DNA of 52,858 nt from the NCBI GenBank assembly GCA_013287405.1, contig JABDDW010000002.1:1-52858 (forward strand), given 5' to 3'. Both the position numbers and the translations under genes were made by a program. This stretch comes from Deltaproteobacteria bacterium. GTDB taxonomy: Bacteria > Bdellovibrionota > Bdellovibrionia > JABDDW01. The notes beneath the pieces are model-generated. The model was not told the DNA's origin. It saw only the letters and a program-made list of their open reading frames with translations, and did no database searches. Positions within the stretch are counted from its first letter, which is position 1. Each line of letters opens with the position of its first letter. Shown here piece after piece: positions 16,503-24,595 of the stretch.

Positions 16503-16878
16503 AGCAATTTTAACGGAATGGGTAAGGCTTATGAACACCCACGAACCCGAAAAACTAGGAGATCTTTATCACGAGGACGCCATAAATTTGCAAGTGGCCA
16601 TAGGAATTCCTCTTGTCGGTCGTGCGGCTATTGTTGAGGACTTTCGGTCTTTCTTTTCTAATATTCCTGATACATTTACAAAAATTGAAAATTTATTTTC
16701 CTACGGGGAGTGGGCGATCCTCGAATGGTCCGGCGGTGGGATATTCAAAGCTACCGGTAAAAAATTTACCCTTAGGGGGTGTGGCTTTTTTCAGACTACT
16801 CAAAGTAAAATCAAATTCCAAAGAGGTTATTGGGATAAAATGACTTGGTTTAAACAAATTGGTTTACCATTGGACTAA
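16492..16878 (+). CDS. SnoaL/NTF2-like small protein
   Basis: 128 residues with the cone-shaped NTF2-like pattern: an N-terminal helix (ILTEWVRLMNTHEPEKLGDLYHEDAINLQ), GRAAIVEDFRSFFSNIP, and then antiparallel strands (KIENLFSYGEWAILEWSGGG; KFTLRGCGFFQTTQSKIKFQRGYWD). The family includes isomerases, hydrolases and binding proteins; no catalytic assignment is possible. It overlaps the deaminase gene by 11 bases. A short AT-rich hairpin follows. Confidence 0.8.
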   Translation: MEPKAILTEWVRLMNTHEPEKLGDLYHEDAINLQVAIGIPLVGRAAIVEDFRSFFSNIPDTFTKIENLFSYGEWAILEWSGGGIFKATGKKFTLRGCGFFQTTQSKIKFQRGYWDKMTWFKQIGLPLD

Positions 16879-16909
16879 ATCATAGGGCCGATTTGTCTGG
16901 TACAAACTC

Positions 16910-16931
16910 AAATAAGTTTTAGCACTTATTT
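16910..16931. terminator. candidate bidirectional AT-rich terminator between convergent genes
   Basis: A perfect 8-bp stem, AAATAAGT (16910-16917) and ACTTATTT (16924-16931), with a 6-base loop. It overlaps the stop codon of the minus-strand YdcZ-type gene. The stem is AT-only in the outer part and hence weak; placement between convergent genes is the main support. Confidence 0.45.
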
Positions 16932-17369
16932 ATTCATCAAAACGACGCCACCAAGAATAAGCCCGACGGCAAAAAGCCGTTGGGCCGAGATGGCGATGAC
17001 CGGAGCTCCCCAAAGGCCTTGGGAATCCACGAGCAACGCCACAGCGGATTGACCCAAGATCATCAGGGCCATCGTTGCCAGAGCGCCTAGCCGCGGAAAA
17101 CAAAGGGTAAGAAAAAGAACGACGCCAAATCCAAAAACTCCTCCCAGATAGTTTTCAGGTTTGAGCGCGGTGATTCGGCTTAACGAAAACTCTTTCTGCG
17201 ATATTCCATAACAGAGAAAAGCAATAGTGCCCAATGCGAAAAATACAAAATTGCAGGCCATGGCTGTATAGGACCCTAAAGACTTAGTAATGTTACCATT
17301 AACGGCGGTTTGTAATGTGGAACAGAGTCCCGCAGCTAAAGCGACTCCCCACCATAAAGATGTGGACAT
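16926..17369 (-). CDS. DMT-superfamily transporter, YdcZ type
   Basis: 147 residues with five hydrophobic segments (about 7-25, 35-53, 75-93, 96-113 and 125-145). Half-size DMT proteins of the YdcZ group show the features seen here: an N-terminal ALAAGLCSTLQTAVNG helix with N and Q in the membrane, YLGGVFGFGVVLFL, and ATMALMILGQSAVALLVDSQGLWG. The family likely works as a dimer in the inner membrane; the substrate is unknown. GGAGGAAAAAA precedes the ATG. Confidence 0.88.
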   Translation of the reverse strand: MSTSLWWGVALAAGLCSTLQTAVNGNITKSLGSYTAMACNFVFFALGTIAFLCYGISQKEFSLSRITALKPENYLGGVFGFGVVLFLTLCFPRLGALATMALMILGQSAVALLVDSQGLWGAPVIAISAQRLFAVGLILGGVVLMNK

Positions 17370-17395
17370 TTTTTTCCTCCTAAAATCAATCCATC

Positions 17396-18427
17396 CTAAT
17401 CACGCCCCTCAAATAAGATGGCCTCTTCTAAATTGAGATAGAGAAGAACCTGATCTTTAGGGCTTTCCTTTAGAGGTGCCACTGCCTTAACTTTTTGTCC
17501 ACTCGAAAGTCGGACCACGCAAGACCAATGTGGTCCCTCATTAAAGATTTCAAGCAGTGAACCTTTGAACGCAATTGGTGCTGGCGATTGTGAATTTGAA
17601 ATAACCAGACTCCAGGGTTTGAAGACCAGAAAGTTTTCTTTTCCCCCGCACTCGAGTGCTTTTTGAGGGGTGAACTGAGTTCCCCCGATTTCCACCAAGT
17701 GGGAAGTGGCATTGACCTTAATAATTTGATTTTCGGGAATTCCCCGGGCCATTTCGAGGGATGAAGGGTGATTTAGGATTTCGAGAGTCTTCCCGTACCC
17801 AAGAACTTCACCCTTTTGAAGAAGAAGAAGGTCGTGACTTAAGTTTCGAACATCTCGTAGATCATGGGTGACTAAAATAAAAGGAACTTGGAACTCTTTT
17901 GATAAATCACGAATAAGACTCCGAGCATTTTCTTTTCTAATTTCGTCAAGGGCGCTTAAAGGTTCATCTAATAAAACCATTTTAGGTTTTGTCACGAGAG
18001 CTCGCCCTAAAGCTACTCTCTGTTGCTCGCCCCCCGAGAGTGTTTTGGCCTTTTGATTTTGAATTGATTTTAGGTCAAGTCGTTCTACAAGTCTTTCTAT
18101 CTGATTTTTCCGAATTTCGGCTGGGATGTTCTTGGCTAGGGCCGCAAACTCTAAATTCTCTATTACTGTCATATGGGGAAAGAGAGCAAAGTCTTGAAAA
18201 ACAAACCCAATATTTTTAGATTTTGTAGTCAAATTCGATAAAATTTCTCCTGAAACGCAGAGCTCATGGGGGGAAGGAAGAAGACCGGCCATGATCTGAA
18301 GAAGAGTTGTTTTGCCAGATCCGCTTTCCCCGAAGACGCAGGTAATTCCAGAATCAGGAAAGTCCCAGCGAGAAATTTTCAAGGAAAAATCTGAGGCTTC
18401 GTAACTTAAACCGTCAACCCAGCCCAT
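17396..18427 (-). CDS. ABC transporter ATP-binding protein, ThiQ-like with C-terminal TOBE-like extension
   Basis: 343 residues. Walker A GESGSGKTT, Q-loop (GFVFQDFALFPHMTV), signature LSGGEQQRVALGRAL, Walker B MVLLDEPLSALD and switch His (VTHD) are all intact. About 110 residues after residue 230 resemble the TOBE-type regulatory domain of Fe3+, sulfate and polyamine ATPases; classical ThiQ lacks it (~230 residues). AAGGAG precedes the ATG, and the gene overlaps the permease gene by 14 bases. It should power the binding-protein-dependent transporter encoded just upstream. The thiamine assignment comes from the ThiB-like partner. Confidence 0.88.
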   Translation of the reverse strand: MGWVDGLSYEASDFSLKISRWDFPDSGITCVFGESGSGKTTLLQIMAGLLPSPHELCVSGEILSNLTTKSKNIGFVFQDFALFPHMTVIENLEFAALAKNIPAEIRKNQIERLVERLDLKSIQNQKAKTLSGGEQQRVALGRALVTKPKMVLLDEPLSALDEIRKENARSLIRDLSKEFQVPFILVTHDLRDVRNLSHDLLLLQKGEVLGYGKTLEILNHPSSLEMARGIPENQIIKVNATSHLVEIGGTQFTPQKALECGGKENFLVFKPWSLVISNSQSPAPIAFKGSLLEIFNEGPHWSCVVRLSSGQKVKAVAPLKESPKDQVLLYLNLEEAILFEGRD

Positions 18428-19880
18428 TAATAACTCCTTCTAAGACCGTAAGAGACAAAACCGTTAAGGCTAAAAGTATTAATGAGGCTCCCGCAGCCAT
18501 CTCTAATCTGTAACTTGAAAGTAAGGTTTCGATAAAAACGGGGATAGTCATATACTCGCCGGAGAGAACCCGACTCACGGAAAATTCACCGATGGACCAA
18601 ATACCGGCTAGCACGGCCGCCGATGCAAAAAACCTCTTTTCTAAAGGAAGATAAACTCTTTTTATAGCCAGCCCCGAATCGATACCCAGTTGATCTATGG
18701 TTTTACTATAGAGGTTGTTCAGTTCTGTAATTTTGGGCTCCGCGAGCCTTCCAATGGCGAGAAATATGACGCAGAAATGGCCGTAAAGCAGGCAGGTTAA
18801 GAAAAATATTCTTGAACTTGTGTCGATTGAGTTCAAAAGGATTAAACTTGCAATGCCCACGACAACACCGCTCAAGGTAGGAATTCTAAAAAGCAAAACC
18901 GTATATTTTTGAGCGGCCAATATTGGCAAGATTAAGAAAACTAAAAGGGATAAAAATAAACCTACAGTTAACGAATTTGTAATCGCATCAAAAAAATCTG
19001 GACCTATATAAGATAGGTTTCTTAACTGAGGAAGAGCTGTTTTAAATACCTGTAAGATGGGTAAAGCAGAAAATAAGAGGAGGGCCAAAGGAACAAGAAT
19101 AAGAATCCCCCCTGTTTCGAGCTTTCTCAAAAGAAAACGCGGCCTAGAAATGTTTTGGTGAGTTCTCAGAATTAAAACGTAAACCAGGGCTTGAATGAGG
19201 ATCTGGCTTAAGGCTATTAGAAGACTCGAGTTCAACTCTCCCGTAGCTCGAAGCTGTTCATAAATTAAAACTTCTAAGGTTGACGCTTGCGGCCCCCCTC
19301 CAAAGACTAAGGGAATGGCAAAGCTTGAAAGGCAAAATGAAAATACAACAGTAAACGTGCTAAAAATACCCCCCCTCATTTGAGGCAAAATAATTTTCAG
19401 AAAGTATCGTCTCTTACTTCCTCCGAGAACAAAATTAACGGGGGCCCACTTCTCTTCTAGAGTCTTCCATGCTTCCCCGAGCCAGACTGCGCAAAGCCCT
19501 CCATTGAGAAAGACATGACCCAGAACTATTCCTCTCATTCCATAAGGAAAATTCTTAAAGCTGAGCAGAAGTCCTAGGACGATTAGAATCTGCGACATAA
19601 GACTCGGAAAAAGAAGGATCCACCTTGCTGGTTTCTGAAAAACCCCGAGCCGACTGTATCCAGGAGCGGCGACAAGACCAACGATCACACTGGCCGAAGC
19701 GCTTAAAAAAGCTTGAACGAGAGTGAACTTCAGGGCTTTTAGAAAAATATCAGGATCAAGATGGATTGGATCTCCATTGAGGAGAAATAACTTAAAAAGC
19801 AAAATGCCCACACAACTGAAGTTGATGAGGATTATGCAAAGAGAGATCAAGAAAAGATCTCCCTCCACCTTTTTACCCAC
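18414..19880 (-). CDS. ABC transporter permease, two fused MetI-like domains (ThiP/FbpB type)
   Basis: 488 residues from GTG 19880. A TTG at 19850 overlapping the upstream stop (TTGA) and preceded by GGAGGGAG is the better-supported start, giving 478 residues. About 12 hydrophobic helices form two similar halves. Each half carries an EAA-type cytoplasmic loop for the ATPase: EAWKTLEEKWAPVNFVLGGS near residue ~155, and NNLYSKTIDQLGIDSGL near ~385. The fused architecture is that of ThiP and FbpB. It lies between the binding-protein and ATPase genes with overlaps on both sides. Confidence 0.88.
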   Translation of the reverse strand: MGKKVEGDLFLISLCIILINFSCVGILLFKLFLLNGDPIHLDPDIFLKALKFTLVQAFLSASASVIVGLVAAPGYSRLGVFQKPARWILLFPSLMSQILIVLGLLLSFKNFPYGMRGIVLGHVFLNGGLCAVWLGEAWKTLEEKWAPVNFVLGGSKRRYFLKIILPQMRGGIFSTFTVVFSFCLSSFAIPLVFGGGPQASTLEVLIYEQLRATGELNSSLLIALSQILIQALVYVLILRTHQNISRPRFLLRKLETGGILILVPLALLLFSALPILQVFKTALPQLRNLSYIGPDFFDAITNSLTVGLFLSLLVFLILPILAAQKYTVLLFRIPTLSGVVVGIASLILLNSIDTSSRIFFLTCLLYGHFCVIFLAIGRLAEPKITELNNLYSKTIDQLGIDSGLAIKRVYLPLEKRFFASAAVLAGIWSIGEFSVSRVLSGEYMTIPVFIETLLSSYRLEMAAGASLILLALTVLSLTVLEGVINGLG

Positions 19881-20734
19881 TGTTCGATCTGATCGGTAGT
19901 GGGAGAGAGCGGTGGTAGCTCCTTGACTGTTCCAATCTCGTCAAAAGCCTTGGGAAGCTTGATTTTCTTTACGGGATACATAAAGTTTTTTTCGGCCAGG
20001 AGATTTTGTGCAAAGTCACTCATCATGAATTCAAAAAATTTCCTTTTCAGTGACTCATTTTTAGGACGTGACGAGGCCATAATGTATTCTTTTTGTAAAT
20101 AGTTACCATTGATGAAGGGTGAAGCTTTAATGTCGTGCCGGTTCTCTTCTTGAATATGATAGACAGGTGAAGTCCAGTAACTAAAAACCAATTGCCCTTG
20201 GTTCTTTTTAAAGAGCCCGTAGGCGAGATCCCAACTCGGAGTTATAAGCTTGATCTGTGGCTTTAGCTTTAGAAGATATTCCCAAGCGTGGCTTTCTCCT
20301 TTTTCTTTAATAACCCAAAGTAAAAAACCAAGACCGGTGGAAGAAAGCCTGGGATCTTCTAATAAAATTTGCCCGCGCCACTGGGGTTCAAGCAGATCGT
20401 CTAAAGTCTTCGGAGGATGGGTCACAATTTTTGAATCATACACAAAGGCGAAAGGTCCATAGTCAAATTCTACTGGTTTTGAATTCCAATCGGAGCCGAT
20501 TTTAAAGACTTTCTCCAGGGTGTTCTGATCTAAACCTATAACTATATCGGCTTTAGTTTTAGACCCTTCAAGTTTTAGGCGATTGAGAAGGCCTCCGGTG
20601 TCTCCAAGATCTGCAATTTTAACTTCACACGCACACGTTTTTTTAAACTCTTTGATGATCGCCGGCCCAGGACCCCAAGAGGCGGCGAAAGACGTATAGG
20701 CATAAATAATAAGGGTCGCAATATTTGCAGTCAT
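19847..20734 (-). CDS. thiB: ThiB-like thiamine-binding protein of an ABC importer
   Basis: 295 residues. Similar throughout to ThiB: YTSFAASWGPGPAIIKEFKK, CACEVKIADLGDTGGLLNRL, KADIVIGLDQNTLEKV, FDYGPFAFVYDSK, the lobe motif SSTGLGFLLWVIKEKG, SWDLAYGLFKKNQGQLVFSYWTSPVYH, and a C-terminal W-rich end. Oddity: the frame opens only ~12 residues before the conserved mature N-terminus (TLIIYAYTSF). An in-frame TAA lies 9 bases upstream, so no normal signal peptide is encoded. The first 18 residues are hydrophobic but lack a basic n-region. It follows the CorC-type gene by 2 bases. Confidence 0.88.
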   Translation of the reverse strand: MTANIATLIIYAYTSFAASWGPGPAIIKEFKKTCACEVKIADLGDTGGLLNRLKLEGSKTKADIVIGLDQNTLEKVFKIGSDWNSKPVEFDYGPFAFVYDSKIVTHPPKTLDDLLEPQWRGQILLEDPRLSSTGLGFLLWVIKEKGESHAWEYLLKLKPQIKLITPSWDLAYGLFKKNQGQLVFSYWTSPVYHIQEENRHDIKASPFINGNYLQKEYIMASSRPKNESLKRKFFEFMMSDFAQNLLAEKNFMYPVKKIKLPKAFDEIGTVKELPPLSPTTDQIEQWVKRWREIFS

Positions 20735-20736
20735 TT

Positions 20737-22056
20737 CTAGTTCTTAGCTTTCTTGATGGCCTGAACAGAAGAAATCCTCTTGCCTTTGAGAGATCGGACG
20801 ACAAAACTAAAATTTTCAAAATCGACGATGTCTCCCACTTTGGGGAGTCGCCCTATTTTAGAAAGGACCGCTCCTCCGATAGTTGTGTTGTCAAGCTTCT
20901 CAATTTTAATATTTAGTTTCTCTTCGACCTCTTCGATAAGGGTGGCCCCTTCGATAAGATAAGTTCCATCTCGGATAAGTTGAATACGAGCCGCTTCTTG
21001 GTCGTATTCGTCTTGAATTTCACCAACCAGTTCTTCTAGAACGTCTTCTAAGGTTACAAGTCCAATGGTGACTCCAAATTCGTCGATAACAATGGCCATG
21101 TGGATTTTATTTCTTTGAAAATCTTTGAGAAGCTTTGTGAGAGGTTTGTTCTCAGGAACAAATAGTATGTCTCGCCTTATTTTTCGGAGATCCATTGTCT
21201 CGCGGCTGGATTCACTTTGCCACAGGACATCTTTGAAGTTTATTAACCCCAAGACTTGGTCAATGGAGCCATCGCAAAGGGGGTAGCGAGTATGATTGTG
21301 GTGTTTGGCTTTAGCGAGATTTTCTTCAATGGGTAAGGTGCTATCGAGGCTGACGATATCGTCCCGGGCGATAATGACGTGTTTTGCTGTCCGTCGAGAA
21401 AAATCGAAAACATTATCAATAAGATCGAGCTTGGTGTCAGCCATAGCCCCTTTGCCGATACTTTCTGTCAAAACCAAGCGAAGTTCTTCTTCGGATAAAC
21501 GTTCGTTAAGACGGGTTCCGGTCTTAATTCCCATAAGACCTAAAAGGAATTTGGCTGATCGATCGAAAATCCCAAGGAAAGGTCGAAAAACCTTGCGAAT
21601 CCAGAGCACAAAGGGAGCAAGGGTCAGAATGAAAATCTCTGCGTTCCTGATGGCCATGGCCCTTGGCACCAACTCCCCCAGCACAATTTGAAAAAATGTG
21701 ATGAGGCTAAAAGAAAGAACGATGGCCACGGTATGTGTAATCAGGGGATCACTCAGATAACTCGTTGGAATCAAATTCTTTACGAGATTGGCAATGGCCG
21801 GTTCACCTATCCAGCCCAGGCCTAGGCTGACCACTGTGATACCAAATTGGGTCGCTGCAAGATAACCTTCAATATCTTCAAGCATTTTTAAGACGAGCTG
21901 AGCCCGACGATTTCCCGAATCGGCAAGCTCTTGGATTCGTGAAGCTCTCACTTTGACGAGGGCAAATTCAGCTATAACAAAAAAAGCATTGAAGGCAATG
22001 CAGCTTAGGGCAAAGAGAATTTCTAAAGAGGATCCGGATATTATTGTTTCAGTCAT
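20737..22056 (-). CDS. CNNM/CBS/CorC-HlyC domain membrane protein
   Basis: 439 residues. The N-terminal CNNM (DUF21) domain has four hydrophobic segments (residues ~8-30, 60-85, 95-130 and 140-165), with QFGITVVSLGLGWIGEPA and VVLGELVPRAMAI. Two CBS motifs follow (~205-330; DIVSLDSTLPIEENL, IVIDEFGVTIGLVTLEDVLEELVGEI). A CorC/HlyC C-terminal domain (~345-430; LIEGATLIEEVEEKL, GDIVDFENFSF) completes the standard order. The family is linked to Mg2+/Co2+ efflux and was historically called haemolysin. It is two bases from thiB, so probably in one transcript, though functionally unrelated. Confidence 0.92.
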   Translation of the reverse strand: MTETIISGSSLEILFALSCIAFNAFFVIAEFALVKVRASRIQELADSGNRRAQLVLKMLEDIEGYLAATQFGITVVSLGLGWIGEPAIANLVKNLIPTSYLSDPLITHTVAIVLSFSLITFFQIVLGELVPRAMAIRNAEIFILTLAPFVLWIRKVFRPFLGIFDRSAKFLLGLMGIKTGTRLNERLSEEELRLVLTESIGKGAMADTKLDLIDNVFDFSRRTAKHVIIARDDIVSLDSTLPIEENLAKAKHHNHTRYPLCDGSIDQVLGLINFKDVLWQSESSRETMDLRKIRRDILFVPENKPLTKLLKDFQRNKIHMAIVIDEFGVTIGLVTLEDVLEELVGEIQDEYDQEAARIQLIRDGTYLIEGATLIEEVEEKLNIKIEKLDNTTIGGAVLSKIGRLPKVGDIVDFENFSFVVRSLKGKRISSVQAIKKAKN

Positions 22057-22086
22057 CAGAACTTAGAGTTTTACCATATTGAAAAC

Positions 22087-22126
22087 GGTACCGGGTACCT
22101 TTTTGGCCGAAAAGGTACCCGGTACC
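22087..22126. repeat. GGTACC double palindrome between convergently arranged stop and next operon
   Basis: GGTACCGGGTACCTTTT (22087-22103) and AAAAGGTACCCGGTACC (22110-22126) form a 17-bp inverted repeat; each arm is itself palindromic. It lies 7 bases downstream of the M14 peptidase stop and upstream of the CorC-type gene, both on the minus strand. It probably works as a terminator for the M14 gene. The same unit occurs at 38479-38517, and a single-arm form occurs at 26694-26722. Confidence 0.85.
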
Positions 22127-22133
22127 AAAGTAG

Positions 22134-23588
22134 TTACTGCACCGTAATCTTCGCATTTTGGGGTTGACCGTTCATTTGCACCTGGATCTGGCCCACTCGA
22201 CCATCGGAGAGTTTAGCGGCAATGGCGTACTGACCTGGATCTAGAATCTTAAAGTAATGACCCGCCACGTTAGTTTTTAGAGGCAGCTCACCCTTTGTAT
22301 TTGAAATGGCACTTACCCCAATCAGGGCCTCGGCCGGAGCATTCGTCTTGCCGTCGACAACAACCACATGCAATAGGTTTTGGTCAATGCGGGTCATAAA
22401 ATATTCCCAAGCGACCCTTTCTTTTTGAAGAGTAGGCTCTCTTTTGCTGTAAGAGGGTTGAAACTCTTCATTGATTTCAAAGGTGTAGGCGAGAGTCCCA
22501 AAACTTGCGTAAAAGAAATCCATTGAGGAACCATCCACATCATAAAGGAGTTCCCATGGTGTGCCGGGGGCATAGTTACCGCGTCCGTCGTCGGTGGGGA
22601 GTCTAGAGGCCAATTCTTGGGCGATTCTTTCCACAAGAGCTTTTTCGCCGGTGTAGTCTCCATTACATCCATAAGGGTACAATACGAGTTCACTATAGGA
22701 GTGGTAAGAAAGAGAAGCCGTGGGACGTACTTTATTCCCCAAATTAACCATGGCAAGAGTTTCTGGCTCACTGGCTGCTGATTCTCCGTGATAGTCTTGG
22801 GCCCCGTGGGAGTTGGAGGAGCCATTACAGCCACTCCAGCGATAAGGATAATTTCTGTTGATGTCGACTCCATAAACGTTGCTTTGATCGCCGTGAGCGT
22901 TTTTTCTCCACATATTATCCTGGGTGAAGACAATGTTGGTTCCATCGACGTTAACCATCGGGACGAGCCAAACATTCCATCGGCTAAGCAACTGTTGAAC
23001 CTTGGGTGAGCTCTCTGAACTCGTCAAGAGAACATCAGCGACGTCGGCGACCACCTCTGAGGTCATAATTTCTCGGGCGTGATGTTGCCCATCGATAATA
23101 AGGCTAGGCTTGGCTAAAGCCCTCGGATCATCAGCACCAGGAGTCGTTGAAATAAGAAGTGCATAGATAGGACGTCCTTGAATAGATCTTCCGATCTGCT
23201 CCAACCGAGTCAGGGCCGGATAAGCTTGATTTATACTTTTAAGCTTTGCTTCAAGCGTGGTTGGGTTCAAATATTCGCTATCGACATGGCGGGTTTCTTC
23301 CCCGAGGAGTTCAGAACCTCGAAGACCGGCCTCGTTGAGGTAGGCGATTCCCGCTTCGTTGGTAATGACTTCGATTTGTCCACGATGCCAGCGCATCCCG
23401 GCTACATCGAAGTGATTTCGGGCTAACCAGCGACTCAATCGCGTCAATGAGATGGGGTTTCTTTGATCCGTTTGAATGATGTAACGGATTTCCCCCTGAG
23501 TGATAAATGTTGGAGCATTGGTCGTTAACGCAGACTGACCTAAGCCAACTGTGGCCGCAATGATAAGCAGTTTTATTAGATTCTTCAT
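22134..23588 (-). CDS. secreted M14-family zinc carboxypeptidase
   Basis: 484 residues. A signal peptide of ~23 residues (MKNLIKLLIIAATVGLGQSA) is followed by a propeptide-like stretch, then the carboxypeptidase-A fold: zinc motif HHARE (~175), NVDGTNIVF, GVDINRNYPYRW, third zinc ligand SYHSYSELVLYP, and catalytic Glu in AYTFEINEEF. A C-terminal ~80-residue beta domain (VVVDGKTNAPAEALIGVS...) resembles the carboxypeptidase regulatory-like domain. It would act on extracellular or periplasmic peptides; in a predatory lineage it could help digest prey protein, which is inference. It is divergent from the EamA gene with an 88-base spacer. Confidence 0.93.
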   Translation of the reverse strand: MKNLIKLLIIAATVGLGQSALTTNAPTFITQGEIRYIIQTDQRNPISLTRLSRWLARNHFDVAGMRWHRGQIEVITNEAGIAYLNEAGLRGSELLGEETRHVDSEYLNPTTLEAKLKSINQAYPALTRLEQIGRSIQGRPIYALLISTTPGADDPRALAKPSLIIDGQHHAREIMTSEVVADVADVLLTSSESSPKVQQLLSRWNVWLVPMVNVDGTNIVFTQDNMWRKNAHGDQSNVYGVDINRNYPYRWSGCNGSSNSHGAQDYHGESAASEPETLAMVNLGNKVRPTASLSYHSYSELVLYPYGCNGDYTGEKALVERIAQELASRLPTDDGRGNYAPGTPWELLYDVDGSSMDFFYASFGTLAYTFEINEEFQPSYSKREPTLQKERVAWEYFMTRIDQNLLHVVVVDGKTNAPAEALIGVSAISNTKGELPLKTNVAGHYFKILDPGQYAIAAKLSDGRVGQIQVQMNGQPQNAKITVQ

Positions 23589-23676
23589 GATTCCCCCTGT
23601 AGCTAAAAATAATAGTCAGACTTGTTTTGAAAGGTCAACAGTTGACTCCGCATCGTTTTGATAGAAAAGTAGACCC

Positions 23677-24594
23677 ATGAGATTAAAGTTAAATTGGTTC
23701 TATTTGGGGCCCTTATTTGTCATTTTGGCGGCGGGCCTTTGGGGGACAGAAACATTTTTTCGAGTCAACTTAAACACCCGCTTTGATTCAGAAGTTCTTG
23801 TTTTTCACGAACATCTTTTTTGCATCCTTTTTACCCTGCCGTTTTCTCTTCCCTTAATTTCTAAAATTAAGAAAATCTCGTGGAGGGCTTGGGGGTATTT
23901 ATTCTTGAGTGGGGTGGTAGGGAGTGCTGTCGGTACAGTTTTCTTTACTTTGAGTTTAAAACTCTTGAATCCATCGGTGGCCAACGTTCTATTAAATTTT
24001 CAACCCATCGTAACGATCATCTTTGCCACGCTTTTACTTAACGAGCGCTTAGGTAGAGGATTTTTCATTTGGTCTTTGCTGGCCCTAGCCTGCGGCGTGG
24101 TCATTGCTGCCAACGACTTTGAGATTTCACAACTCCATTTTAATATCGGTCTGCTTTATGTCGCGATCACCGCGGCAGCCTGGGGATTTAGTACGGTTGC
24201 TGGTCGAGGGGCCATGTTAGAGATCCCCCTAGGCATTGCGACTTTAGGACGATTTAGCATTGGTGCGCTTTCAATTTTGGTTAGCCTTACCCTTAAGGGG
24301 AAATTTAACTCAAGCACCATGAATTGGGCCGCACTTACGGATTTATTTGTGATTAAAAATTTTATATGGCTTAGTTTTGTGGCAGGAGTCATTCCGCTTT
24401 TCTTATATTTCAAAGGTCTTTCGAAAACTCCCGCAAGTGTGGGGGGATTCTGTGAGCTCACCCAGACCTTTACGGCTCTACTCCTAACGTGGGGAGTGAT
24501 GGGGAATCCTCTTTCAATGAAACAGGTTGTTTCGGGGGTTCTCCTCTTAGTTTGCGTGTACATGATTAATCTTAATTTTGCAAAAGCGAACTAA
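23677..24594 (+). CDS. EamA/DMT-superfamily transporter
   Basis: 305 residues with ten predicted membrane helices in two homologous five-helix EamA repeats. The first ends with NVLLNFQPIVTIIFATLLLNERLGRGFF and the second with SVGGFCELTQTFTALLLTW. These drug/metabolite-type exporters move diverse small molecules; the substrate is not predictable. The stop codon is one base from the ATG of the copper ATPase, so the two are co-transcribed. A link to metal handling is possible but unproven. Confidence 0.88.
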   Translation: MRLKLNWFYLGPLFVILAAGLWGTETFFRVNLNTRFDSEVLVFHEHLFCILFTLPFSLPLISKIKKISWRAWGYLFLSGVVGSAVGTVFFTLSLKLLNPSVANVLLNFQPIVTIIFATLLLNERLGRGFFIWSLLALACGVVIAANDFEISQLHFNIGLLYVAITAAAWGFSTVAGRGAMLEIPLGIATLGRFSIGALSILVSLTLKGKFNSSTMNWAALTDLFVIKNFIWLSFVAGVIPLFLYFKGLSKTPASVGGFCELTQTFTALLLTWGVMGNPLSMKQVVSGVLLLVCVYMINLNFAKAN

Positions 24595-24595
24595 A

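Noticed and set aside
22057..22133. TPP riboswitch or other leader for the thi-type genes
   Set aside because: The thi genes follow the CorC-type gene by two bases and no TPP-like CUGAGA/GGAU pattern is seen before that gene; only the GGTACC repeat is there.
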